From Bacteroidales bacterium (GTDB lineage Bacteria > Bacteroidota > Bacteroidia > Bacteroidales > F082): a DNA stretch of 64,000 nucleotides. This document shows positions 33,641-43,603 of this stretch, piece after piece. The notes under the pieces were generated by a model that searched no databases, was not told the origin of the DNA, and worked only from the letters and a program-made list of their open reading frames with translations. The stretch lies in the NCBI GenBank assembly GCA_030690365.1, contig JAUYGX010000117.1:46224-110223 (forward strand). Reading direction: 5' to 3'. Every line of letters starts with the position of its first letter. Positions within the stretch are counted from its first letter, which is position 1. The position numbers and the translations under genes were made by a program.

Positions 33641-36600
33641 TTATGATTCCACTAAATTAACGGGCAATAATTTTTCAATGGTTTCCACCGGAAGGCTTTT
33701 CCTCGCGGCATAATCCTCCAACTGATCGGGGAGCAATTTCCCCACATTAAAATACTGGGCATCGGGATGGGCGAAGTAGAAGCCACTTACCGAAGCTGCC
33801 GGGTACATGGAGTAACTCTCGGTGAGTGTTACGCCCGTATTTTCTTCAGCATTCAGCAGGTTAAAAAGCGTTTCTTTTTCAGAATGTTCCGGACAAGCAG
33901 GATAACCAGGAGCAGGGCGGATTCCGGCATATTTCTCACGCAGGATTTCCTGAATATCAAGGGTTTCATCATTTGAGTAACCCCAAAGTTTTGTACGCAC
34001 CTGGTGGTGAAGCCATTCGGCAGCCGCTTCCGCCAGTCGGTCGGCCATAACTTTGAGCATGATGGCGTTGTAATCGTCCTGATCGGCTTCAAAACGGGCC
34101 ACATGGGGCTCGATGCCCAATCCGGCCGTCACTACAAAGCCCCCAATATAATCGGTTTTATTTTCCCTTTCGGGAAGAATGAAATCGCTCAAACACAGGT
34201 TGGGCAAATCACCTTCTTTTTGTTCCTGATTGCGTAGAAAATGCAAGGTATCCAGTAGCCGGGTTTTATTGTTATCCTGATAAACCCGAACACTGTCGCC
34301 ATCGGCCTGGGCCGGAAAAATCCCCACCACTCCTTTGGATTGAAGCCAGTTTTCCTTTCGGATGGTTTCGAGCATTTCAAGGGCTTCTTCGTAGAGTTTT
34401 TTGGCTTCAACCCCTTTGACAGGATCGGTAAAAATATCGGGATATTTGCCATTCAGTTTCCAGGCATGGAAGAAAAAGGTCCAGTCGATATAAGCTATTA
34501 ATTCTTCGATGGGGATATTTTCAAAAACGGTGACTCCTGTTTTGATGGGCGTTACAGGAACATAGTTTTCTTTTGCAGGATTAAACGCATTGGCCCTGGC
34601 TTTTTCAAGCGAAATATAGTGATGTTGGTTTTGCCGGTTGTTATTTTTGTGGCGAAGCTGTTCGTATTCTTCCTGGATTTGCTTTACATATCCTGATTTT
34701 TCATTGCTATTCAGTAACTTATCTGCCACTCCGATCACCTTGGAGGCATCGCGCACATGCACCACGGGTTGCGAATAATGGGGTGCAATTTTAACGGCCG
34801 TGTGGATGGGCGAGGTGGTGGCTCCACCAATGAGCAAAGGAATATCCATGCCTCTCCGCTCCATTTCTTTGGCCACCAGCACCATTTCTTCCAGCGAAGG
34901 CGTAATCAGTCCGCTTAATCCGAGGAGAACCGCTTTTTCTTTAATCACTGTTTCCAGGATGATTTCCGTGGGAACCATCACACCCAGATCAATAACCTCA
35001 TAATTGTTGCATGCCAGCACCACGCCCACAATGTTCTTACCAATGTCGTGCACATCGCCTTTTACCGTGGCCAGCACAATTTTGCCATTGCTTACCTGTT
35101 TTCCCTGACTTTCGAGTTCGATGTAAGGGAGCAAAATGGCTACTGCTTTTTTCATCACACGGGCACTTTTCACCACCTGGGGCAAAAACATCCGGCCCGA
35201 GCCGAACAAATCGCCCACCTTGTCCATGCCATTCATCAAAGGTATTTCGATGATGTCGAGGGCACGTGGGTAAAATTTCCGGGCTTCTTCCACATCCACA
35301 TCAATAAAGTCGAGGATGCCTTTTACCAGGGCGTGTTCCAGTCGTTCCTCCACCAGAAGGCTGCGCCAGGCACTTACCTGCTGTTCTTTTTCGATGCCTG
35401 TATCTTTCATGTTTTCGGCGAAAGCCAGCAGGCGTTCTGTTCCATCACGACGACGATTGAGCACCACATCTTCCACCAGTGTTTTGAGGTCGGCTGGAAT
35501 TTCATCGTAAATCTGCAACATGCCTGGGTTTACAATGCCCATGTCCATGCCGGCTTTAATGGCGTGAAACAAAAACACCGAATGGATGGCTTCGCGCAGG
35601 GTGTCGTTGCCACGGAATGAAAACGACAGGTTGCTCACACCTCCGCTGACCTTGGCGTGGGGCAGATTGGACTTGATCCATTTCACAGCGTTGAGATAAT
35701 CCACCGCATAGTTGTTGTGTTCCCTGATGCCTGTGGCGATGGCCAGAATATTGGGGTCGAAAATAATGTCTTCGGGTGGAAAACCGGCCTTTTCGGTGAG
35801 GAGTATATACGAACGCTCACAGATTTCGATTTTTCGTTGCAGATCGGCGGCCTGACCCGCTTCGTCGAAGGCCATCACCACCACGGCGGCACCATAACGG
35901 CGTACCAGTTTGGCATGGTGCAGAAATTCCTCTTCTCCGTTTTTCAGACTGATGGAGTTGACAATGCCTTTTCCCTGAATGCATTTTAAGCCGGCTTCTA
36001 TCACGTCCCAGTTGGAAGAATCCACCATAATGGGCAACCGCGACACATCCGGATCGGAAGCCAGCATATTGAGAAAAGTGGTCATTTCATGGGGGCCATC
36101 CAACATGCCATCGTCGAGGTTCACATCCAGAATTTGTGCGCCGCCTTCCACCTGGTGGCGGGCTACGGTGAGGGCTTCTTCGTATTGTTTGTTGCGAATC
36201 AGGCGGGCGAATTTGATGGATCCACTAACGTTGGTGCGTTCGCCGATGTTGATAAAGTTTTTTTCTTTTTCAATTTTCACCGGTTCCAGTCCGCTGATTT
36301 CGGTAATATGCTGTGGTTGTGGTGCTTTTCGGGTGGTGTATTGAGCCACCAGTCTGGCGATCTCGCGAATGTGATCGGGCGTGGTCCCACAGCATCCTCC
36401 CACGATGTTGAGGTTGTGGTTTTCCAGAAAGCCCTTGATGTGACGGCCCATTTGTTGGGGAGTTTCGTCATATTCGCCAAACTGGTTGGGCAAACCCGCG
36501 TTGGGATACACACTTACATTAAATGGAGCAATGCGCGAAAGTTCTTCCAGGTGCGGCCTGATTTGCTCCGCTCCCAGCGAACAATTGAGACCTACGCTCA

Positions 36601-37315
36601 ATAAGTCGATGTGGGAAGTGGAATTGAAAAATGCAGCCAGTGTTTGTCCCGAAAGTGTTCTGCCGCTGGCATCGGCGATGGTTCCGGAAACCATGACCGG
36701 TATACGGATCTTTTTTTCTTCGGCCAGCAGATCGCTGGCGAACAAGGCGGCTTTGGCATTGAGCGTGTCGAAGATGGTTTCAACCAGCAGGATATCTGCC
36801 CCGGCTTCGATCAGGGCTTTGGCCTGTTCGTAGTAGTTGTCGCGCAACTGGTCGAAGGTAATATTTCTATAACCCGGATCGGTAACTTTTGACGACATGG
36901 ACGCCATTTTATTGGTCGGACCCATGGCACCCGCCACAAATCGGGGTTTTTCGGGATTCTTTTTGGTAAAAACATCGGCCGCCTGCCGGGCCAGCATTAC
37001 CGCCGCCCGGTTGAGTTCCACTACCTTTTCTTCCATGCCATAGTCTGCCATGGAAATGCGGGTGGAGTTGAAGGTATTGGTCTCGATGATATCGGCCCCG
37101 GCATCCAGATAGGCTTCGTGGATTTCACGAATGACCTGTGGTTGGGTAAGGCACAGCAGGTCGTTGTTGCCTTTTTGCAGGATGGTAACATCTGTAAAAA
37201 GGGTTCCCCTGTAGTCTTCTTCTTCGAGTTTGTACCGCTGGATCATGGTGCCCATGGCTCCGTCGAGGACGAGTACCCGTTTTTTTATTTCGGTAAAAAT
37301 TTGTGTGTTCATCAT
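33641..37315 (-). CDS. metH: Cobalamin-dependent methionine synthase
   Basis: MetH transfers the methyl group of methyl-THF via cobalamin to homocysteine. The 1224-residue protein has all four modules. The homocysteine module (about 1-330) has zinc cysteines in [10 protein letters not shown] and [10 protein letters not shown]. The folate module (about 345-620) contains [19 protein letters not shown]. The B12 module (about 650-880) contains [31 protein letters not shown]; the DxHxxG histidine ligates cobalt. The reactivation (AdoMet) module (about 900-1224) has [19 protein letters not shown]. The length matches E. coli MetH. It is the first gene after a SAM-I riboswitch and is followed by metF at 18 bp. 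Confidence 0.97.
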   Translation of the reverse strand: MMNTQIFTEIKKRVLVLDGAMGTMIQRYKLEEEDYRGTLFTDVTILQKGNNDLLCLTQPQVIREIHEAYLDAGADIIETNTFNSTRISMADYGMEEKVVELNRAAVMLARQAADVFTKKNPEKPRFVAGAMGPTNKMASMSSKVTDPGYRNITFDQLRDNYYEQAKALIEAGADILLVETIFDTLNAKAALFASDLLAEEKKIRIPVMVSGTIADASGRTLSGQTLAAFFNSTSHIDLLSVGLNCSLGAEQIRPHLEELSRIAPFNVSVYPNAGLPNQFGEYDETPQQMGRHIKGFLENHNLNIVGGCCGTTPDHIREIARLVAQYTTRKAPQPQHITEISGLEPVKIEKEKNFINIGERTNVSGSIKFARLIRNKQYEEALTVARHQVEGGAQILDVNLDDGMLDGPHEMTTFLNMLASDPDVSRLPIMVDSSNWDVIEAGLKCIQGKGIVNSISLKNGEEEFLHHAKLVRRYGAAVVVMAFDEAGQAADLQRKIEICERSYILLTEKAGFPPEDIIFDPNILAIATGIREHNNYAVDYLNAVKWIKSNLPHAKVSGGVSNLSFSFRGNDTLREAIHSVFLFHAIKAGMDMGIVNPGMLQIYDEIPADLKTLVEDVVLNRRRDGTERLLAFAENMKDTGIEKEQQVSAWRSLLVEERLEHALVKGILDFIDVDVEEARKFYPRALDIIEIPLMNGMDKVGDLFGSGRMFLPQVVKSARVMKKAVAILLPYIELESQGKQVSNGKIVLATVKGDVHDIGKNIVGVVLACNNYEVIDLGVMVPTEIILETVIKEKAVLLGLSGLITPSLEEMVLVAKEMERRGMDIPLLIGGATTSPIHTAVKIAPHYSQPVVHVRDASKVIGVADKLLNSNEKSGYVKQIQEEYEQLRHKNNNRQNQHHYISLEKARANAFNPAKENYVPVTPIKTGVTVFENIPIEELIAYIDWTFFFHAWKLNGKYPDIFTDPVKGVEAKKLYEEALEMLETIRKENWLQSKGVVGIFPAQADGDSVRVYQDNNKTRLLDTLHFLRNQEQKEGDLPNLCLSDFILPERENKTDYIGGFVVTAGLGIEPHVARFEADQDDYNAIMLKVMADRLAEAAAEWLHHQVRTKLWGYSNDETLDIQEILREKYAGIRPAPGYPACPEHSEKETLFNLLNAEENTGVTLTESYSMYPAASVSGFYFAHPDAQYFNVGKLLPDQLEDYAARKSLPVETIEKLLPVNLVES

Positions 37316-37442
37316 CGTTTCACTCCGTTTAAATGGTGTTTGATGGTTTTTTAAGCCACGGCAAATGCTTTACAAGAAAAAGAACCCGGGTTCCTAAGCA
37401 GCTACCAAATTAACAAACATTTTTTTCATTAGTTAAGCATTA

Positions 37443-37556
37443 ATTTATCATTTCCTACTCAATTTGAGCAGGTTAGGTATTGGCACCTTTTCCTTGCAGC
37501 AGGTTGCCAGGGTTTCCATGAGCCTAATCTCTCCACCCTTCTTTATAAATCACTAC
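37443..37556 (-). promoter_or_regulatory. SAM-I (S-box) riboswitch controlling metH-metF
   Basis: The minus strand reads AGGGTGGAGAGATTAGGCTC, ATGGAAACCCTGGCAACC, TGCTGCAAGG and AAAAGGTGCCAATACCTAAC in order, the core of the SAM-I aptamer. TTAGG pairs with CCTAA (P2), TGCTC AAAT TGAGTA forms P4, and ATTTAT/ATAAAT closes P1. A candidate expression platform is the short hairpin GGAACCCGGGTTC plus T run at 37378-37394, about 65 nt before the metH ATG. High S-adenosylmethionine should lower metH-metF expression. Confidence 0.88.
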
Positions 37557-37582
37557 ATCCTGAACGGACATGAATTACGGTG

Positions 37583-37590
37583 CAAATATA
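37583..37590 (-). promoter_or_regulatory. Candidate -7 box TATATTTG for the metH transcript
   Basis: On the minus strand TATATTTG fits TAnnTTTG and lies about 27 bp before the 5' end of the riboswitch, a suitable place for the start of its leader. No clear -33 TTG. Confidence 0.5.
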
Positions 37591-37783
37591 GAATTAATTT
37601 AAATAAGAGGGTTGTTGGAATGAAAGATTTGATTAAACAGACCTGCTTACCTATGAGGTAGTGGTGACGCTCCCTATAACACTTATTAAATGGATGGGTA
37701 TGAATTTAGAAAACTATGTTCAAAGTATTATTACGTTTGTAATTTATTATGCAATATTTGGTTTCCTTAAGCCATTTTTTTAT

Positions 37784-37791
37784 TACTTTTG
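37784..37791 (+). promoter_or_regulatory. Candidate -7 box TACTTTTG for the BNR-repeat protein gene
   Basis: TACTTTTG fits TAnnTTTG, 73 bp before the ATG at 37864; a TTTG lies 23 nt upstream. The stretch 37600-37780 otherwise shows nothing recognisable. Confidence 0.4.
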
Positions 37792-37863
37792 ATTAAATCA
37801 GATTAAGAACGGGATTCAATTTTGATAATTAATAAGTTAGCGGGACAAAATAAACTTAAAAAC

Positions 37864-39804
37864 ATGAAAGAGGCATTACTTACCATTTTAATTTGTGGAA
37901 TTGTATTTTCATCTTTTTCGCAAAAAAGTGAACGTTTATTGAGAAGTACCAGGAACAAAAATTTTTCAAAGGTACTTGAACTTCCTCCTCAGCGTATTCC
38001 AACCGTCATGACAAAAAAAGCGACAATTAAAACAGAAATGTTAAATGGTATGAGTCTTACTTATATTCCAATGGGTCAAGCAGGTAACGCCTATGGATAT
38101 GCAGGGAATTCAAAAACCTATCTGTGGGCCGACCCAAATTTGAATAGTGTTGTATTCTCACACCGTATGACAGGTGGATTGGAAATTGAAGGAAATAGCC
38201 GAATGGCCTATGATGTATCAACCGATCAAGGGGCCTCTTTTGTAAGTAATACGCAGGTTTATACACCTCTAGCTACCGGAGCAACCTATCCTTTAGCTGC
38301 AGCCAGAAATCCACAGGGGGCCATCATAAATCCACCTGGCAACACCGATCCCAACAATGCTTTTTATACCTATTTATGTGCCGCCCTGGATCAATCAAAC
38401 AATGGAGACTGGGGTGGATATGGTTATGGATCAAATCCGCTTATCGCAACGAATCCCGCAACACCCACACAAGTTAATCTGACCTCTGATGTCGGTTATA
38501 AGCGACTCAATCTGGATGCCATGACCGTAACACAACAAGGTGTTTCATGGTATGTGGCTCCAAGTGCTATTCCGATAAACGATACCATTGTTAACTATCA
38601 GGGAAACCTTATTCTGGGCAGAGGTGAGCTGGTTGATGGCGCCATCCTTTATCAGGAACGCCTTCTGCCGTTTCTTAATTCCCTTGACATTTTCAACGAT
38701 ACAAAAATTGCCTTTGCCACTGATGGACAAACAGGGTTTATTCTCGCCATGGTTGATTTGGGATTTAACCAGATTCCATATACCAACTTTCATCCGGTTT
38801 TGCTAAAAACAGTTGATGGTGGTCAAACATGGAGTGATCCCATTCATGTTCAGTTGGGAGGCGAGGATGGTTTGGGATTTGTAAGACATTTTTTTGCAGA
38901 TACTGCAATTCTAAATATAGCTGCATATTCAGGCGGGTTTGTCAGGGATGAAGTTTATTACAACATGGGTTATAGTGCTGACATGGTTGTTGATAAACAT
39001 GGGAATCCTCATATTATCGGATTAATTGCCGTAGCTGATCCCAATGGGTGGTATCCTTATGATGGTACGATGGCCACCTGGCATGTGTATTCATTGGATG
39101 GAGGAACCACTTGGGATGCCATGCCTTTATACAACAATAACTTCTTCGAGGGTGTGATTGGCGATATCGTTCAGGATAACAGACCTTATATTGCTTCCAC
39201 CGGAGATGGAGAATTTTTGTTTTTCTCGTGGAATGATAGTAACTTTAATGGAAGCACAGAGAATTTACAGCCTGATATTTATTTCTGCGCTTATGAAGTT
39301 GAATCACAATTGTATATGGAAATTATTCGTAATGTAACCGCATTTAGCAATTATTGGTATAAAGGTTTTTTCCAAAGTATGTCTCACTATGTATTTGGCA
39401 ATGATTTATTTGTTGGCGGATATGCAATTCCTTTCGTTTTTACTGAATTTACTGTGACCGGGTCAGCGGTTGATGAAATGAATTTCTATTATATTAAAGG
39501 GGTAGAAATCCATGGGATTGGCGTTGAAGAAAACCAACCAAGTCAGGATGGCTTTACCCTTTCTCAGAATAGCCCCAATCCGGCGGTTTTCAAAACGCGT
39601 ATTATGGTTACAACGCAAGAGCCGGGTACGATCAATTTAATGATTAGCACGCTCACTGGTCAGGTTGTGTATCAGGAAAGTGTGTTTAATAAGGCACTTC
39701 TCCGGGTTTTTAATATTGATGTGAGCAAATTTGTACCGGGAATTTATTTTTATTCGGTTGAGATTGATAATAAATCGATTACAAAGAAAATGATTGTAAA
39801 ATAA
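37864..39804 (+). CDS. Secreted BNR/sialidase-like repeat protein with T9SS sorting domain
   Basis: From the ATG at 37864 the protein has 646 residues with a signal peptide (MKEALLTILICGIVFSSFSQ). The frame opens at TTG 37822, but the ATG fits the signal peptide. The body contains Asp-box-like motifs of BNR propellers: STDQGASF, TVDGGQTWSDP and SLDGGTTWDAM, as in exo-alpha-sialidase-type folds. I cannot see sialidase catalytic residues, so glycan binding or a structural role is equally possible. The C-terminus (GFTLSQNSPNPAVFKTRI ... VPGIYFYSVEIDNKSITKKMIVK) is a T9SS sorting domain, so it should be exported. Confidence 0.8.
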   Translation: MKEALLTILICGIVFSSFSQKSERLLRSTRNKNFSKVLELPPQRIPTVMTKKATIKTEMLNGMSLTYIPMGQAGNAYGYAGNSKTYLWADPNLNSVVFSHRMTGGLEIEGNSRMAYDVSTDQGASFVSNTQVYTPLATGATYPLAAARNPQGAIINPPGNTDPNNAFYTYLCAALDQSNNGDWGGYGYGSNPLIATNPATPTQVNLTSDVGYKRLNLDAMTVTQQGVSWYVAPSAIPINDTIVNYQGNLILGRGELVDGAILYQERLLPFLNSLDIFNDTKIAFATDGQTGFILAMVDLGFNQIPYTNFHPVLLKTVDGGQTWSDPIHVQLGGEDGLGFVRHFFADTAILNIAAYSGGFVRDEVYYNMGYSADMVVDKHGNPHIIGLIAVADPNGWYPYDGTMATWHVYSLDGGTTWDAMPLYNNNFFEGVIGDIVQDNRPYIASTGDGEFLFFSWNDSNFNGSTENLQPDIYFCAYEVESQLYMEIIRNVTAFSNYWYKGFFQSMSHYVFGNDLFVGGYAIPFVFTEFTVTGSAVDEMNFYYIKGVEIHGIGVEENQPSQDGFTLSQNSPNPAVFKTRIMVTTQEPGTINLMISTLTGQVVYQESVFNKALLRVFNIDVSKFVPGIYFYSVEIDNKSITKKMIVK

Positions 39805-39842
39805 GTGGTTGAATATAGCGCGATTTCAAAGAGGAACCAGAT

Positions 39843-39925
39843 CATGATGTGGGCGCCAAATCTGATATTGGCAATAAATAAGCCATTAAACTCAACCCCG
39901 AAATTCTGCCAACAGATAAACCCAT
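39843..39925 (+). pseudogene. Decayed 3' fragment of a glycerophosphodiesterase gene
   Basis: One frame reads VGAKSDIGNK, stop, AIKLNPEILPTDKPI. This matches WGAKSDIGNKQALKLNPDILQTDKPI, the end of the intact lipoprotein GDPD encoded at 42685-43527. At DNA level roughly 62 of 71 bases agree by eye. A CAA to TAA change (39879-39881) and a one-base deletion near 39852 inactivate it. Nothing of the rest of the gene remains nearby. Confidence 0.8.
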
Positions 39926-40236
39926 CTCATCTCAAAAATATTTGCATTTCAAATTCTCCTTGAAAAGAAATATTAGCCTTTCTCATCAATTACAAAAAAA
40001 TCATAGTTCAGACTATTTATTCTTTTTAATCGTGTGAGGTTCCAATCTTATTTCAGGCGGTCGCTTTCGTCTGATTTTAACCTGCTTTACTTTTAATTGT
40101 TGCGAATTAGCCAAAATAAAAAATGAGGTTATAAACCGATTCCCAAATTCCTAAAAACTCAACCGTATTTCTGTTTCTCAACCAATCTGAGATAAAAAAT
40201 CTCCGTCTTTGGCTTTCAGCATATCGGTAAGAGAGT
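39926..40236. other. Intergenic region without recognised features
   Basis: About 310 bp, AT-rich, between the decayed GDPD fragment and the end of the RhuM gene. I see no open frame of note, no strong hairpin and no promoter match. Confidence 0.5.
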
Positions 40237-41286
40237 TCATCTATATAATTCAGGATGTTCTTTCAGGATCAGATCGAAATCGCTTTCATACAATTTATCC
40301 TGTTTGCTTATGTATTTTACGTATTCCTTTTCTGCCAATGCCAGAGCAATCTCATGAGTTACCGTGCCGGAATGTGTCAACACTGCTTCTTCGTTGAATT
40401 GTAAAAAGGCATCTAATTTCTGCACCCAGTCTTTCATATACATTACCACGCCCTTATTTGCCTGATTTTCGGCATAATCGAGATACATGGAGACAATTCG
40501 GTTGAGCGCTGTCATTTCATTTTCATTCAGGTAGTTTTTCCCAATTCCAATATCAGTCTTACGGATTTTCCCTTTTGGGGCATTTTTCCACGTAGTGAGA
40601 CCCATATTGTCTTTGGTGCTGTCGGCTCTTGCTGAAATCAGTTCAGCGGCAGTTTGACCTGTGATTGCCCAATGCAATTTATTCTGAACGGTTGCAAAAA
40701 ACTTTTTGGTAATGTCGCTATCGCTGATGTAGTCGGCACTACATTGTGAATAGATATCGGTAATTTTCTGATAAAACCTTCTTTCGCTGCTTCTTATGTC
40801 GCGAATACGTGCCAGTTGTTCTTCAAAATAATCTTTGCCGAAGATGTTGGTTGGATTTTTCAGCCGCTCATCATCCATGGTAAAACCCTTGATAATGTAT
40901 TCCTTTAATCGTTCGGTTGCCCAGATACGAAATGCCGTTGCCTGTGTACTGTTTACGCGATAACCAACCGAAATAACTACATCTAAGTTATAGTATTTAG
41001 TTTTACTTTCCTGTGTTTTACCCTTGATTGCACCATGTTGGGTGGTATGTTCCAAAATGGAACTTACCAGTTCTTCTTTCAGTTCGCCTGTTTCAAATAT
41101 GTTTTTAAGGTGTTTGGTAATGGCCGGACGCTGAACGCCAAACAAATCAGCAATTTTCTGCTGTGTGAGCCAGATGGTTTCGTTTTGAAGATACATTTCC
41201 ACTTTCACCTTCCCATTGGGTGTGGTGTAGAGCAGTACTTCGCTGAAACCCTCCCGGGGTGAACTGTTTTTCTTTTTAGTCATCAC
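40237..41286 (-). CDS. RhuM family protein (virulence-type DNA-binding protein)
   Basis: The 349-residue protein shows the RhuM layout. An N-terminal module VLLYTTPNGKVKVEMYLQNETIWLTQQKIADLFGVQRPAITKHLKNIF contains a helix-turn-helix. YYNLDVVISVGYRVNSTQATAFRIWATERLKEYIIKGFTMDDERLKN is the family signature, and the C-terminal part is helical (MTALNRIVSMYLDYAENQANKG). RhuM was named in a Salmonella pathogenicity island, and relatives are scattered on mobile islands across Bacteroidota. The molecular role is not settled. It stands alone between a decayed gene fragment and a 670-bp gap containing a palindrome, which suggests horizontal gain. Confidence 0.88.
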   Translation of the reverse strand: MMTKKKNSSPREGFSEVLLYTTPNGKVKVEMYLQNETIWLTQQKIADLFGVQRPAITKHLKNIFETGELKEELVSSILEHTTQHGAIKGKTQESKTKYYNLDVVISVGYRVNSTQATAFRIWATERLKEYIIKGFTMDDERLKNPTNIFGKDYFEEQLARIRDIRSSERRFYQKITDIYSQCSADYISDSDITKKFFATVQNKLHWAITGQTAAELISARADSTKDNMGLTTWKNAPKGKIRKTDIGIGKNYLNENEMTALNRIVSMYLDYAENQANKGVVMYMKDWVQKLDAFLQFNEEAVLTHSGTVTHEIALALAEKEYVKYISKQDKLYESDFDLILKEHPELYR

Positions 41287-41954
41287 TTTTTAATCTGCCG
41301 TTACTTTACTTTTACTTGTTACGCATTTATACATCAGGCTTTTGCGGTATCAATTTAGTTTTTCGATTTGCTTTCCGATGAACCTTTTCTGTTGAGAATT
41401 TAGTGATAGAGGCAAAAAGCTGGCATTATTACAAGGCATTATGGTGTTATGTTCATGCTACAGCTAATTGTTCTTCAAAACTATTCTATTTTTTTGAAAA
41501 TAAAAAGATCCGGGGGACATTTTTCCGGATTATAACCTCGCATACAGTTCCGTTATCTACACCACAAATTCCAAAAAGTTCTCTTGCGTAATACAATGGA
41601 AATCATTCCCTAATGGTCGGCCCGGGCTTTTGGTGCTTTTAAGCGGGGGTTTTCTTTGATTTGTATCACTCAAAAATTTAGAAGCAAGTACAAATATTTA
41701 TGGTTAACCGTAAATATTTAGTATGAATTTTTACGGTTAACCGGAGAATTTAATGGATGTTCGCTGTGAAATCAGGTGAGACCAATAAGGATTGTTGTTG
41801 GCTTAGAATACCATATCTGGATTTGTATCCACCCTAAATAATTCTTGTTAAGCTTAAACCGAACAACAATTTTTGTAGTTTTGACAAAGAAGAAACAATC
41901 AATCAATGATTAACAACCTTCATGTTGATAACCATCGTTTTATGTTTTAAATAC
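41287..41954. other. Intergenic region upstream of RhuM, with a GGTTAACC-ended palindrome
   Basis: No convincing gene. GGTTAACCGTAAA (41702-41714) pairs perfectly with TTTACGGTTAACC (41730-41742). Each arm contains the self-complementary GGTTAACC. It resembles the other AT-rich palindromes at 26051 and 27556 in its CCGwAAATATT-like core. It lies 416 bp before the RhuM start and 213 bp before the next plus-strand gene, so its target is unclear. Confidence 0.5.
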
Positions 41955-42683
41955 ATGGCAAAAAACTTCATTTTGCATAGATACCTGGTTTTTATATTGT
42001 TTACACTATCCTGCATTCATGCATCGGGTCAATCCGACACTTCTAATGATGTTAGAAACAACTTTATAAAAATCAACCTGATTTCGCTGCCACCACTCAT
42101 GAACAACCTGAATCAGAAATGGATCGGCCTTGAATACCAAAGGCTGGTCAGCGAAAAAACATCCCTGAGCCTCACCTTTGATGTTGGAAGGTTTGAGGAT
42201 TATACTTTTACCAAATACCATGATTATTTTGATGAACACAGCGGTTTTTCCTATACCCGTGAAGAAGTTACAATTCCGGGATTTCATATCATCCCGGCGG
42301 TGAATTATTTTTTGGTACACTCACCCGGTAAAGCAGGACAGGGCATTTATGTGGGAGGCAGGCTGGACTATTACCAGTATTTTATGAAAAAGCAGGTCTA
42401 TGAGTCTTCGATCGATCAAACTACCACAACCCATAATTCTACCCTAAGATTTGATGTGGGCTGCGGTGTTGGAGCGCAGTACCTGGCTTTTAACAGGTTT
42501 ACGCTGGATTTAAACATTTCTCTCTTTACAAAAATCTATTCAAGTTCATCCAACCCACAATATCAGGAATTGTACCCCGAAAACTCCTTCTGGAGAAGCA
42601 ACGATAACTCAACCTGGACCACCATTAACCTGATGCTCGGTTATGCATTTGGATCAGGAAATAAAACGAAACCGCTAAAATAA
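41955..42683 (+). CDS. Probable outer-membrane beta-barrel protein
   Basis: From ATG 41955 the protein has 242 residues with a signal peptide (KNFILHRYLVFILFTLSCIHASGQ); an ATG 33 bp earlier is also possible. The mature part has alternating strands such as IGLEYQRLVSEKTSLSLTFDVG, GIYVGGRLDYYQYFM, STLRFDVGCGVGAQYL and a final strand TTINLMLGYAFGSG, as in small outer-membrane barrels. I cannot assign a function. One base separates its stop from the start of the lipoprotein glycerophosphodiesterase, so the two are cotranscribed, and a role in lipid uptake or envelope turnover is conceivable. Confidence 0.7.
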   Translation: MAKNFILHRYLVFILFTLSCIHASGQSDTSNDVRNNFIKINLISLPPLMNNLNQKWIGLEYQRLVSEKTSLSLTFDVGRFEDYTFTKYHDYFDEHSGFSYTREEVTIPGFHIIPAVNYFLVHSPGKAGQGIYVGGRLDYYQYFMKKQVYESSIDQTTTTHNSTLRFDVGCGVGAQYLAFNRFTLDLNISLFTKIYSSSSNPQYQELYPENSFWRSNDNSTWTTINLMLGYAFGSGNKTKPLK

Positions 42684-42684
42684 C

Positions 42685-43527
42685 ATGTCACCGAAAACAC
42701 GAAAACAAATCGTTTTGTATTGTACCGTTTTCCTGATTTTGTTGTTGGGAAGTTGCGGAAAGAAAGATGACTACCGTGTTACAAATCTGAACCACAACAC
42801 CTTGATGATTTTAGGACACCGCGGAATGGGAGAATATTTTCCATATCCCGGAAACACACTGGAAGCGATTCTTCCTGTATTGGAAATTGGTGCTGATGGC
42901 AGCGAAATTGATATTCAAATGACCAAAGACAGTGTGTTGGTGCTGTTTCATGGCGACAACCTTAAACTCAGAACCTATTGTAGTGGCGAAATTTACCATT
43001 ACAACTGGGATGAAATCAGCAACTGCAACTATACCGCCCGTCAACCGGACGTCAATCTCATATCGCTGGAGGAACTGTTTAGTCATATCGATAACCTCAC
43101 CGAATATTATTTTTCGTTCGACTGCAAACTGAACAGCGGATTTGCTTATGATGATGCCTATCGCAGTACATTCCTGAGGGCCATAAAACGGATTTGTGAT
43201 CACTATCAGATGGGCAAAAATGTTTTTATTGAAGGCGATATGGGCTTTCTGTTGATGGCAAGGGAACTGGGACTTGAAAACAAGGGATTCGTCATCGGAA
43301 GCAGTGTGAACGATGCCATCAAAAACAACATTTTCGGAATTGGGGCTTCAGTGGAAACCCCTGCCGACACCATTGATTACGCCCATGAAAATGGAATTTA
43401 TGTGATGATGTGGGGAGCCAAATCGGATATTGGCAATAAACAAGCCCTCAAACTCAATCCAGATATTCTGCAAACAGACAAACCCATTCCTTTGTTAATG
43501 CTGTTGGACAGGATGAACCATGAGTAA
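42685..43527 (+). CDS. Lipoprotein glycerophosphodiester phosphodiesterase (GDPD family)
   Basis: The 280-residue protein begins with a lipoprotein signal (IVLYCTVFLILLLGSCGKK; lipobox cysteine about residue 24). The GDPD barrel follows: LMILGHRGMGEYFPYPGNTLEAILPVLEIGADGSEIDIQMTKDSVLVLFHGD. This holds the metal and catalytic residues: HRG, the Glu of GNTLEA, EIDIQ and the HGD histidine. DILQTDKPI is the end of the barrel. Such enzymes hydrolyse glycerophosphodiesters to glycerol-3-phosphate and an alcohol, here on the membrane surface. It is coupled to the preceding barrel gene. A decayed partial copy lies 3 kb upstream. Confidence 0.9.
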   Translation: MSPKTRKQIVLYCTVFLILLLGSCGKKDDYRVTNLNHNTLMILGHRGMGEYFPYPGNTLEAILPVLEIGADGSEIDIQMTKDSVLVLFHGDNLKLRTYCSGEIYHYNWDEISNCNYTARQPDVNLISLEELFSHIDNLTEYYFSFDCKLNSGFAYDDAYRSTFLRAIKRICDHYQMGKNVFIEGDMGFLLMARELGLENKGFVIGSSVNDAIKNNIFGIGASVETPADTIDYAHENGIYVMMWGAKSDIGNKQALKLNPDILQTDKPIPLLMLLDRMNHE

Positions 43528-43558
43528 ATGAATTCATAGTTTTCAAGGGAGTGGAAAT

Positions 43559-43595
43559 AAACGGCCTTTGTCAAAGCATCCCCAACAAAGGCCGT
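43559..43595. terminator. Hairpin between convergent genes
   Basis: AACGGCCTTTGT (43559-43570) pairs with ACAAAGGCCGTT (43584-43595) around a 13-nt loop, in the gap between the convergent GDPD and T9SS genes. The T run is short, so it may work weakly or as a rho-assisted end. Confidence 0.6.
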
Positions 43596-43603
43596 TCTGC
43601 CGG

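Noticed and set aside
35048..35620. Long plus-strand frames opposite metH (also 36089-36604)
   Set aside because: They mirror the codon structure of metH on the other strand and encode no recognised protein.
37464..37661. 65-codon plus-strand frame across the riboswitch region
   Set aside because: The minus-strand SAM-I aptamer accounts for the conserved sequence here.
41403..41591. 62-codon frame in the gap upstream of RhuM
   Set aside because: Composition is not protein-like (many Cys/Trp/Phe clusters) and no homologous family is recognised.
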